Source: an uncultured Thiomonas sp. | GTDB lineage: Bacteria; Pseudomonadota; Gammaproteobacteria; Burkholderiales; Burkholderiaceae_C | Direction: 5' to 3' | Assembly: GCA_937927695.1 (NCBI GenBank) | Contig: CALBRU010000051.1 | Span: 1-38,075, forward strand | DNA length: 38,075 nt | Part shown: positions 1-6,855 of the stretch, piece by piece | How positions within the stretch are numbered: the first letter of the stretch is position 1 | Layout: the number at the start of each line of letters is the position of its first letter | Notes under the pieces: model-generated | The model's database searches: none | What the model saw: the letters and a program-made list of their open reading frames with translations, nothing else | Told to the model about the DNA's origin: nothing | Made by a program: the position numbers and the translations under genes

Positions 1-482
1 TCTCGGTGGCCTGCATGCACTGCTCCGACGCTCCGTGCATGGCGGTGTGTCCGGTGAGTTGTTTCTATCGCACCCCGGAAGGCGTGGTGCTGCACGACAA
101 GGACGTGTGCATCGGTTGCGGTTACTGTTCCTATGCTTGTCCCTTCGGCGCGCCGCAGTTCCCGGCCAACGGCGAATTCGGCCTGCGCGGCAAGATGGAC
201 AAGTGCACCTTCTGCGCCGGCGGCCCCGCGCCCAACGGCTCGGAGGAACAATTCAAGGAATACGGCCGCGACCGCCTCGCCGAGGGCAAGCTGCCGATCT
301 GCGCCGAGATGTGTTCGACCAAGGCGCTGCTGGCGGGAGACGGCGAGGTCATTGCCGACATCCTGCGCGACCGCGTGCTGCATCGTGGAGGAGGCGCCGA
401 ACTGTGGGGTTGGGGGACGGCGTATGGCAAGGCTGACGCGCAAGCACAGCCCGCACCGACGAAGCAAGGGGAGTCATCATGA
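1..482 (+). CDS. fdhB: Formate dehydrogenase iron-sulfur (beta) subunit, 5'-truncated
   Basis: This is the C-terminal part of a membrane-bound formate dehydrogenase beta subunit. It passes electrons from the Mo/W catalytic subunit through 4Fe-4S clusters to the cytochrome b subunit. The gene is open to the left edge (reading frame from base 3), so its start is missing. Ferredoxin-type cysteine runs are visible: CMHCSDAPCMAVCP, CIGCGYCSYACP with the following FGAPQF, then CTFC and a later CAEMC. This four-cluster pattern is typical of FdnH/FdoH-like subunits. The stop codon overlaps the ATG of the next gene (ATGA), so translation is probably coupled. The catalytic subunit is expected immediately upstream, outside the window. 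The family call is firm; only the N-terminal length is unknown. Confidence 0.93.
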   Translation, partial: SVACMHCSDAPCMAVCPVSCFYRTPEGVVLHDKDVCIGCGYCSYACPFGAPQFPANGEFGLRGKMDKCTFCAGGPAPNGSEEQFKEYGRDRLAEGKLPICAEMCSTKALLAGDGEVIADILRDRVLHRGGGAELWGWGTAYGKADAQAQPAPTKQGESS

Positions 483-712
483 ACCGCAGAATTTCCTTGA
501 TGTTCGCGGCCGTCTTGCTCGCCATGACGGCAGGATGCAGTCAGAAACCACAGACCCTTACTCAGACCGGAGCGCCGCCTTCGCAAGATCCCTGGATGGG
601 CGCCAATCCCGCTTTCACCGAAAAGGACTGGAAGGTGGGGGATAAGGCCAGCTGGCAGCGCGAGATCAACCGTCGCGCCCAGAACCAGAACGAATACGTG
701 CGCATGCGCTAG
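479..712 (+). CDS. Small putative lipoprotein in the formate dehydrogenase operon
   Basis: This 77-residue protein is of unknown function. A short basic N-terminus (MNRR) and a hydrophobic stretch are followed by TAGC at about residues 17-20, which reads as a lipoprotein signal peptide with Cys20 as the lipidated residue. The mature part is about 57 residues and polar, rich in Gln, Asn, Trp and Arg, with no other cysteine. The ATG overlaps the stop of fdhB, and the gene ends 9 bases before fdhC. It therefore sits between the beta and gamma subunits of the enzyme. I infer an accessory or structural role in the membrane-anchored complex; nothing in the sequence shows a catalytic function. Confidence 0.75.
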   Translation: MNRRISLMFAAVLLAMTAGCSQKPQTLTQTGAPPSQDPWMGANPAFTEKDWKVGDKASWQREINRRAQNQNEYVRMR

Positions 713-721
713 GAGCAGGCC

Positions 722-1912
722 ATGTTCAGAGTCTTATCCCGTTTTGTTGCCGCTTTTGTTGCTGCTCTCGCGCTGGGTGTTGGCTTGAGCGTGAGTTGGG
801 GCGTGTCTGCTTCACTCGCGGCGGATGCGCCAGCAACGCTCACTCCGGGGCCGCAGGTCGGCACGGCACAGCGCGCAGATCAACCTGCGGCTCCTCCGGG
901 CGCTTCAACCATCCCCGGCTATCTGCAGCAAACCAATGGCGAGCGTGCGCAAGTGCAGCCTGGCAATAACGCACCCATGTGGCGCGAAATCAAGCAGCAA
1001 GCTGGTTTCTCCAGCCTGCCCGATCCCGAAGCCGGGGTGCTGATTCAGCCACAAACGACATATCCCGGCTCAGCCTTTACCTCGGCAGGCGAAGCGTGGC
1101 GGCAGACCCGCAATTTGCTGCTCATTCCAGTCGGCGGCTGGCTGCTGATCATCGCCGTGGTGGGCATTGGCGCGTTCTATTTGTTCCGCGGAAAAATCCG
1201 GCTGGAGCACAAACCCACGGGACGAAAGATCGAGCGTTTCACGCCGTTCGAGCGTTTCATGCACTGGGTACTGGCGTTCTCGTTCATCGCACTTGCGGTG
1301 TCGGGCATCGTCATCATGTTTGGCAAATTCTTCCTGCTGCCCATTCTGGGCTCGGCGTTCTTCGGCTGGCTCACTTACGCGCTCAAGACCCTCCACAACT
1401 TTGTCGGGCCGCTGTTCGGGCTGTCGCTGGTGATCGTGCTGCTGACCTTCGTGCGCGACAACCTGCCGAGCAAGACCGATCTGGCCTGGCTCGCAAAGGG
1501 GGGCGGTTTGTTTGGCGGCGGCGAAGCACCATCCGCGCGGTTCAATGCGGGCGAGAAAATCTGGTTCTGGGCCGGGGTGCTGTTCTTGGGCCTGCTGGCA
1601 GTGGCATCGGGCCTGGTGCTCGACAAACTGGTGCCCAACTTCCCCTACACCCGCGGTGCCATGCAGGTGGCCGAAATCGTCCACGCCTCAGCCACCATTT
1701 TGTTCATGGCCATGGCCTTCGGCCACATCTACATCGGCAGCGTTGGCACGGAGGGCGCGCTCGATGGCATGCGCACTGGTTATGTGGACGAGAGCTGGGC
1801 GAAGCAGCACCACACGCTCTGGCTGGATGCGATCAAGTCCGGAAAAATTCCTGCCCAGCGCAGCGGCCCCAACGCGCAGGCGCCAATGCCCGTGATCAAA
1901 CCCAAGGCTTGA
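722..1912 (+). CDS. fdhC: Formate dehydrogenase cytochrome b (gamma) subunit
   Basis: This 396-residue integral membrane subunit takes electrons from the beta subunit and reduces quinone through b-type hemes. It has a signal-like N-terminus and a periplasmic Pro/Ala/Gln-rich extension of roughly 130 residues. A four-helix cytochrome b core follows, as in FdnI. Histidines suited to heme ligation occur in FERFMHWVLAF, LKTLHNFVG and EIVHASATI...FGHIYIGS. E. coli FdnI is only about 217 residues. The long N-terminal extension is therefore a real difference from the enterobacterial enzyme, though longer gamma subunits are common in other proteobacteria. The start is the ATG following GGAGCAGGCC. 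The next gene begins within a few bases. Confidence 0.93.
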   Translation: MFRVLSRFVAAFVAALALGVGLSVSWGVSASLAADAPATLTPGPQVGTAQRADQPAAPPGASTIPGYLQQTNGERAQVQPGNNAPMWREIKQQAGFSSLPDPEAGVLIQPQTTYPGSAFTSAGEAWRQTRNLLLIPVGGWLLIIAVVGIGAFYLFRGKIRLEHKPTGRKIERFTPFERFMHWVLAFSFIALAVSGIVIMFGKFFLLPILGSAFFGWLTYALKTLHNFVGPLFGLSLVIVLLTFVRDNLPSKTDLAWLAKGGGLFGGGEAPSARFNAGEKIWFWAGVLFLGLLAVASGLVLDKLVPNFPYTRGAMQVAEIVHASATILFMAMAFGHIYIGSVGTEGALDGMRTGYVDESWAKQHHTLWLDAIKSGKIPAQRSGPNAQAPMPVIKPKA

Positions 1913-1922
1913 GGAGATGATG

Positions 1923-2240
1923 ATGCGATGCATGCGTGGACTAATAGTGGCCGTCTCGCTGGCTTGCGGCGTAACGGCATGGGCCAAGTTGCCACCGCCC
2001 AGTCCAGAAGCCAAGGCGAAGGCGGAAGAGGCCGCAGCCAAAGGTAAATGGGCCGACAAGGTGGCTGCCTATCAGCTGTGTCAAACCCAGGATAAAGTGG
2101 CGGCGTTTTATTACGCTCAGGCCAAGGAACAAGGCAAGGCGACTCAGCCGCCGGTTGCTACCCCGCCCTGTGTGAACCCCGGGCCGTATGTGGCCGCACA
2201 ATCTGCCGCAGCCGCCCCGGCAGCCGCCGCGCAGAAATAA
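1923..2240 (+). CDS. Small exported Ala/Lys-rich protein of the fdh operon
   Basis: This protein of about 105 residues has an N-terminal signal peptide (hydrophobic stretch ending near AWA) and no recognised domain. The mature region starts with PPPSPEAKAKAEEAAAK, then has KVAAYQLCQTQDKVAAFYYAQAK, a second cysteine in PPCVNPGPY, and an Ala-rich tail. Two cysteines could form a disulfide in the periplasm. Three tandem ATGs (1917, 1920, 1923) lie next to GAGGAG; the third gives the best spacing, so I chose it. It is tightly spaced between fdhC and fdhD. I infer a periplasmic accessory factor for formate dehydrogenase. No function can be read from the sequence. Confidence 0.72.
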   Translation: MRCMRGLIVAVSLACGVTAWAKLPPPSPEAKAKAEEAAAKGKWADKVAAYQLCQTQDKVAAFYYAQAKEQGKATQPPVATPPCVNPGPYVAAQSAAAAPAAAAQK

Positions 2241-2319
2241 GGAGCAGCGTCTGGGCGTCGTCATGTGGGCCGACAGGCTGTCACGCCTTGATTTGCAACC
2301 GCCCGAGAAGAATGTATTG

Positions 2320-2808
2320 ATGGCCCAATCTGAATTAGTGTCTTCGCAACACGTCACTGCGTCTGCATCGCAGCCTCGTGTTCCGCAACTCAGCCAGGCG
2401 CGAGAGGTCCTCACCCATGGTGTGAGGGTACGCAACGAATTTGGGGAAACGCAGGAGGCCCAAATTCCTACGGAGCGGCCGTTGACGCTGTATCTCGACA
2501 AGCAGGAGCTTGTCCCCCTGATGACCGTGGGTGCGGCCCCCGAGTTGCTGGCGCTGGGTTATATGTGCAATCAGCGTCTGGTGCACTCGATCGCCGATAT
2601 TGCCTCAGTGCAGGTCGATTGGGAGGTGGAGACCTGCTCCATCACCAGCCGCAGCGGCATTGCGGATTTGACGCAACGCACCGCCGGTCGGCGGGTTGTC
2701 ACCACGGGCTGTGGCCAGAGCACGGTCTATGCCAGCCTGATGGACGAAGTGGACAACGCCGCGCTTGAGCGTTTTGTTGCTGAGCCGCTGGAGCGGTTAT
2801 CGGCATGA
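2320..2808 (+). CDS. fdhD: FdhD-type formate dehydrogenase accessory protein, half-length
   Basis: FdhD transfers sulfur from IscS to the molybdenum cofactor, making formate dehydrogenase active. The N-terminal half of the family is recognisable: ERPLTLYLDKQE (about residue 52), the LALGYMCNQRLV segment (about 78), and the cysteine loop as TTGCGQSTVYASL with Cys131. E. coli FdhD has about 277 residues and two loop cysteines (CGVC). This protein has about 162 residues, only one loop cysteine, and ends about 30 residues after it, so the whole C-terminal domain is absent. The stop forms an ATGA overlap with the next gene, and no other frame continues the family, so it is not an obvious frameshift. 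ATG2320 has GAGAAG nine bases upstream; ATG2263 is the alternative start. Confidence 0.8.
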   Translation: MAQSELVSSQHVTASASQPRVPQLSQAREVLTHGVRVRNEFGETQEAQIPTERPLTLYLDKQELVPLMTVGAAPELLALGYMCNQRLVHSIADIASVQVDWEVETCSITSRSGIADLTQRTAGRRVVTTGCGQSTVYASLMDEVDNAALERFVAEPLERLSA

Positions 2809-3398
2809 GCGCACCGGTTTTCGCGCCTGCCGCATGGCCCATCGCCGTGCTCATGCAGCGCGACCAGCTCAACAATCGCTGGCAGCGCTGGCGCTGGGGT
2901 CTGCGCGACGTCCTGCCTGCGACGGCAGGCCGTGTGGCGCCGGAATCTGCGCCCATCTGTCTGGAGTGGGGCGGGGCGCAGTCGCAATGGTTGTATCCCG
3001 GCTTCAGCGTGCAACTGTTCCGCGATGAGGCGGAGGGCTATCACCTCAACCTCACCTCGCCGCAGCCCAGCTGGTTTGTCTGGTGGACGCCAGCGGCAGA
3101 GCCGGAATGCGACGATCCGCGCCATGTGCCCGAAGGCTTGCCCGTCATTCAGGCGGTGACTCTGTCCTACAACGAAGCTGCCCGCTGGATGGATGCCGGC
3201 GAAACCATCGAGATTGCGCCGCTGCCGGCCGCGGTGGCCAACTGGCTGGCCGGTTTTTCCTCCCTGCATTACAAGCCCGAACCGCGCAAGCGCCGCCGCC
3301 CGCAGAGCTTTCTCGCGCCCGAGGAACGCGATGTGTCCGGCAGCAAGGCGCCAAGCCCTAGCGCCGACGGAGACGATCCACCGGTCTGTTGTCCATGA
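2805..3398 (+). CDS. DUF3305 family protein, formate dehydrogenase operon
   Basis: This 197-residue soluble protein has no signal peptide. The N-terminal two thirds match my recollection of the DUF3305 family: an opening WPIAVLMQRDQLNNRWQ, then WLYPGFSVQLFRDEAEGYHL, WFVWW, and VTLSYNEAARWMDAGETI. The C-terminus is basic then acidic (KRRRP...GDDPP) and probably disordered. DUF3305 genes are characteristically found beside DUF3306, a multi-4Fe-4S protein and TorD in proteobacterial formate dehydrogenase operons, exactly as here. The start overlaps the fdhD stop (ATGA). No enzymatic motif is visible. A role in assembling or inserting cofactor into the Mo/W enzyme is inferred from context only. 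Confidence 0.82.
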   Translation: MSAPVFAPAAWPIAVLMQRDQLNNRWQRWRWGLRDVLPATAGRVAPESAPICLEWGGAQSQWLYPGFSVQLFRDEAEGYHLNLTSPQPSWFVWWTPAAEPECDDPRHVPEGLPVIQAVTLSYNEAARWMDAGETIEIAPLPAAVANWLAGFSSLHYKPEPRKRRRPQSFLAPEERDVSGSKAPSPSADGDDPPVCCP

Positions 3399-3994
3399 GT
3401 GAAGCCAGTTCACACGAAGACCGCGGTTTTCTATCGCGCTGGTCGCGGCGCAAGTTGCAGACCGGGACAGATTCTGTTCCCGCGGCGGCGCCCGTCGCCC
3501 CTGCGCCGGACAAGGATGAGGAACTGGCCGCTGTTCCCGAAACTGTTCCTGCGCTTGCAGACGATCAACCGCCACCGCCCACGCTGGACGAGCTGCAAGC
3601 GCTCGATCACACTGCCGATCTGACACGGTTCATCGCCAAAGGTGTGGACGAGGGCGTGCGCCGTGCCGCTCTGCGCAAGCTGTTTGCCGATCCGCAGTTC
3701 AACGTGATGGATGGACTCGATACCTATATCGACGACTACAACACCCCCAGCCCGGTTCCGCCCGGCCTTCTGGCGCGCTTGAAACTGACTCCGAATCTGG
3801 GGCTCGACTTGGCAGACCCCGCCCTTGCAACGCCCGCAGCGCAGCGACCGACCTCCGAGTGCCCCGGTTCGACTTCGGAAAACCGCACTTCGACCACCGC
3901 GAATGAGGCCGACACCACAGATCAGCCCGATTCGGCGTCCACTCCCGACATGCCCCAACACGCCTCTTTGAGCGCAACACCTCCCACCCCATGA
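3395..3994 (+). CDS. DUF3306 family protein, formate dehydrogenase operon
   Basis: This soluble protein of about 199 residues begins with EDRGFLSRWSRRKLQ, the characteristic opening of DUF3306 proteins. A central conserved block follows (LDELQALDHTADLTRFIAKGVDEGVRRAALRKLFADPQFNVMDGLDTYIDDYN). The rest is Pro/Ala/Thr-rich and low in complexity, suggesting disordered linkers. ATG3395 overlaps the stop of the DUF3305 gene, and its own stop overlaps the start of the 4Fe-4S protein. This unbroken chain of ATGA junctions implies one translationally coupled unit. Function is unknown; I infer a scaffold or adaptor for formate dehydrogenase maturation. Family identity rests on pattern recognition. Confidence 0.8.
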   Translation: MSEASSHEDRGFLSRWSRRKLQTGTDSVPAAAPVAPAPDKDEELAAVPETVPALADDQPPPPTLDELQALDHTADLTRFIAKGVDEGVRRAALRKLFADPQFNVMDGLDTYIDDYNTPSPVPPGLLARLKLTPNLGLDLADPALATPAAQRPTSECPGSTSENRTSTTANEADTTDQPDSASTPDMPQHASLSATPPTP

Positions 3995-6201
3995 AAACTC
4001 TGGTCTGCGATTGCAACCACACCATGCCGCTGGACGGCCCGCAACTGTCTGCCGCTTTGGGCCAGACCATCCAACCGCACAGCCAGCTGTGTCGTCGTGA
4101 GATCGCGCGCTTTCAGCAGGCCGCGCAGAGTACCGAGCCCTTGCTCGTCGCCTGCACGCAAGAGGCCACGCTATTTGCCGCGCTGGCGGCGCAGACCGAG
4201 GGCGTGCCACCGCCCGATGTGCGACCGATCCGGTTTGTCAACATCCGTGAAACCGCAGGCTGGAGTCGTGAGGCCAAGGCTGTCGGTCCGAAAATTGCCG
4301 CTCTGCTTGCTGCTGCGGCGTTACCTGAACCCGAACCCGTGCCGACCGCGGGCTATCACAGCGCGGGGCGTTGCCTGGTCATTGGCGATGTCGAGTCGCT
4401 GGACATGGCGCGCAAGCTCCTTGCCGACAGCCTGGAACTCACCCTGCTGGACACCGGGCGACCGGGTGGACGTGCTGCGCACGCCGCATTGCCGCTGCAG
4501 CATGAACATCCGGTCCATGCCGGGCGTGTGCGTAGCGTGCGCGGCTGGCTGGGGGCGTTCGAGGTGGACATCGAGAGCGCCAATCCGATCGATCTCGATG
4601 TCTGCACCCGCTGCAATGCCTGCCTTGCCGCGTGCCCCGAGGGCGCGATCGGGCTGGATTACCAGATCGACCTGCAGCGCTGCACCGGGCATCGCGATTG
4701 TGTGCAGGCTTGCGGGGCCATCGGCGCTATCGACTTCAACCGCGGCCTTCGGGCGGACACGCTGCAAGTCGATCTGGTGCTCGATCTGCAGCCGCAGCCC
4801 AGCCTGTCGCTGCATCAACCGCCGCAGGGCTATTACGCCCCGGGCTCCGACCTGATGTCGCTGGTGCACGCCGCGACTGAACTGCGCGATCTGAAGGGCA
4901 GCTTCGACAAGCCCCGGTTTTTTCAGTATGACGCCAAGCTCTGTGCGCACTCCCGTAACACCCTGCTGGGTTGCCACGCCTGTATCGACATCTGTTCCGC
5001 GCAGGCCGTGCACAGCCGCGCCCGCCTGCGGCCCGACCAGACACCCCCCATCGCCGAGGCCGATTCCATCTTACCCACTGCCGCGCAAAAAAAGCCCTTC
5101 GTCGAGCAGATCGAGATCGACCCGCATCTATGCGTAGGCTGCGGCGCCTGCACCACGGTGTGTCCCACCGGGGCGCTCACCTACGCCTACCCACGCGCAC
5201 CGGAAATTGGCGCACGGCTGCGCACCCTGCTGCTCACCGCCCAGCGCGCCGGGCTGAAACGGCCGGCGCTGCTGTTCCACAGCCAGGAAGCGGGTGCGGA
5301 ACTCATCGGACAGCTTGGTCGGCTCGCGGCGGCAGATCCCCGCGTTCGTGGCCTGCCAGCCCACGTTATTGCGGTGCCGCTGTGGCATATCGCCTCGGTG
5401 GGCATGGAGCTTTGGCTGTCCGCATTTTCCTGGGGTGCGGCAGAGATTCTGGTCTTGTCCGACAACACCGAAGCCCCGGCCTACCTCCATGCTCTCCAAG
5501 GCCAGATGCAGCTCACCGAAACCCTGCTGCACGGCATGGGACATACCGGCGCACGGCTGCGTTTGATGCAGACTGCCGATGCACGAGAACTCGATGCCTT
5601 GCTGGCGTCACCGCGACCAACAGGTGCGGTTCCCAGCATCCAGGCGCAGTTCGCCGCCCTACCGCAGAAGCGCGCCACGCTCGATCTCGCGCTAGACCAT
5701 CTGATCCGCCATGCGCCCGCGCAGGAGGTGGCGTCGGGCGCGTCCGCCATCCCCCTGCCGCATGGCGCGGGTTCCCCCCTTGGCGCCATCCGGGTGGACG
5801 CCAGCCGCTGCACCCTGTGCCTGAGTTGTGTAGGCGCCTGTCCTGCGGGGGCGTTGGCCGACAACCCGCAGGCGCCACAACTGCGATTCATCGAAAAGAA
5901 CTGCGTGCAGTGCGGCCTGTGCGTCAATACCTGCCCGGAAGACGCCATCCGCCTGGAGCCGCGTCTGCTTTGGGGGCCTCAGCGCAACGCTCCGCAGGTG
6001 CTCAACGAGGCCCAGCCCTGGCGCTGCGTGCGCTGCGGCAAGCCCTTTGGCACGGTGCAGGCAATCGAGCAAATGGTGGCCAAGCTCTCCGGACATCCGG
6101 CCTTCTCTGGCGACGCAGCCATTCGGCTGAAAATGTGCAGCGATTGCCGGGTGATCGACATGCATACCCGCGCCGACACCACCATTCACGATCTGCCCTG
6201 A
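3991..6201 (+). CDS. Large multi-[4Fe-4S] ferredoxin-like protein of the fdh maturation operon
   Basis: This 736-residue soluble iron-sulfur protein has no signal peptide or membrane segment. Cysteine clusters are at about residues 205-215 (CTRCNACLAACP), 231 (CTGHRDC...C), 318-338 (C...CHACIDIC), 381-391 (CVGCGACTTVCP), 607-617 (CTLCLSCVGACP) and 638-648 (CVQCGLCVNTCP). A C-terminal pair, CVRCG (679) and CSDC (716), looks like a zinc ribbon or rubredoxin-like site. The N-terminus has CDCNHTM. A cluster-free stretch (about 400-600) contains VIAVPLWHIASVGME and resembles domains seen in electron-transfer ferredoxin proteins. At least five clusters suggest electron transfer during, or as part of, formate dehydrogenase assembly. 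The gene overlaps DUF3306 and precedes torD by five bases. The exact reaction is unknown. Confidence 0.85.
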   Translation: MKTLVCDCNHTMPLDGPQLSAALGQTIQPHSQLCRREIARFQQAAQSTEPLLVACTQEATLFAALAAQTEGVPPPDVRPIRFVNIRETAGWSREAKAVGPKIAALLAAAALPEPEPVPTAGYHSAGRCLVIGDVESLDMARKLLADSLELTLLDTGRPGGRAAHAALPLQHEHPVHAGRVRSVRGWLGAFEVDIESANPIDLDVCTRCNACLAACPEGAIGLDYQIDLQRCTGHRDCVQACGAIGAIDFNRGLRADTLQVDLVLDLQPQPSLSLHQPPQGYYAPGSDLMSLVHAATELRDLKGSFDKPRFFQYDAKLCAHSRNTLLGCHACIDICSAQAVHSRARLRPDQTPPIAEADSILPTAAQKKPFVEQIEIDPHLCVGCGACTTVCPTGALTYAYPRAPEIGARLRTLLLTAQRAGLKRPALLFHSQEAGAELIGQLGRLAAADPRVRGLPAHVIAVPLWHIASVGMELWLSAFSWGAAEILVLSDNTEAPAYLHALQGQMQLTETLLHGMGHTGARLRLMQTADARELDALLASPRPTGAVPSIQAQFAALPQKRATLDLALDHLIRHAPAQEVASGASAIPLPHGAGSPLGAIRVDASRCTLCLSCVGACPAGALADNPQAPQLRFIEKNCVQCGLCVNTCPEDAIRLEPRLLWGPQRNAPQVLNEAQPWRCVRCGKPFGTVQAIEQMVAKLSGHPAFSGDAAIRLKMCSDCRVIDMHTRADTTIHDLP

Positions 6202-6206
6202 CCGCC

Positions 6207-6848
6207 ATGCTGCAACCTCTGTCGATGCAACACCCTGATGTGGAACTGGCCGCGCCCGGCAGCGATGAAGACGCCGCCCGCGCCGATCTCTGGGGATTGC
6301 TCGCGCTGCTGTTCATCGCACCGCCCTCGCAACAAGTGCTGTCGCAACTCGCGAGCATGTTGGCGGCCGAGAATGCTGACCAAAGCGCACTGCACTTGGC
6401 CTGGGCCAACTTGCTGAACACTGCCGCCGGGGTGACACCCGAAGAGGTTCGGGATGAATTCGAAATCCTGTTCGGCGGCACGGGGCGGCCTGCGGTGTAT
6501 GTCTATGGCTCGTTTTACCTGGCCGGCGCCCTACATGAAAAGCCGCTGGCCCGACTGCGCGCGGATTTGCAGGACATCGGGCTGGCCCGCAGCATCGACT
6601 TGGGGGAGAGCGAAGACCACTTCGCCATCCTCGCCGAAACCATGCGCTATCTCATTGCGGGGGACGCCCCTGCGGTGTGCAATCTGACGCGGCAGCGCGA
6701 TCTGTTCCAGCGCCACATTCAGCCCTGGGGCGCTCAGATGTGCGAGGCCATCGAGGGCGACCACGCGGCGCGGTTCTACCGCGCGCTCGCTGCGTTCACC
6801 CGCGAATTTCTCCAAGTGGAGCAGATGGCGTTCGATCTGCTGGATTGA
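6207..6848 (+). CDS. TorD/DmsD-family molybdoenzyme chaperone
   Basis: This all-helical cytoplasmic chaperone of about 213 residues belongs to the TorD family, which binds apo-molybdoenzymes and helps cofactor insertion and Tat export. Visible features include RADLWGLLALLFIAPP near the N-terminus, the segment EFEILFGGTGRPAVYVYGSFYL, EDHFAILAETMRYLI, and the typical FQRHIQPWGAQMCEAI. It is the last gene of the formate dehydrogenase operon, five bases after the ferredoxin-like gene. The natural client is therefore the catalytic subunit encoded left of the window. The start is ATG6207; ATG6225 is possible. It ends seven bases from a convergent transporter gene. Family confidence is high; the specific client is inferred. 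Confidence 0.87.
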   Translation: MLQPLSMQHPDVELAAPGSDEDAARADLWGLLALLFIAPPSQQVLSQLASMLAAENADQSALHLAWANLLNTAAGVTPEEVRDEFEILFGGTGRPAVYVYGSFYLAGALHEKPLARLRADLQDIGLARSIDLGESEDHFAILAETMRYLIAGDAPAVCNLTRQRDLFQRHIQPWGAQMCEAIEGDHAARFYRALAAFTREFLQVEQMAFDLLD

Positions 6849-6855
6849 GCTGGCT

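Noticed and set aside
1..9. TCTCGGTGG at the left edge is identical to the last nine bases of the adapter at the right edge
   Set aside because: At the left edge it reads in frame as expected formate dehydrogenase sequence (V-S-V-A-C), so it is probably genuine; the match could still explain why the assembly broke or joined here.
4971..6206. Upstream extension of the torD frame
   Set aside because: It lies out of frame inside the ferredoxin-like gene; the TorD family N-terminus fits ATG6207.
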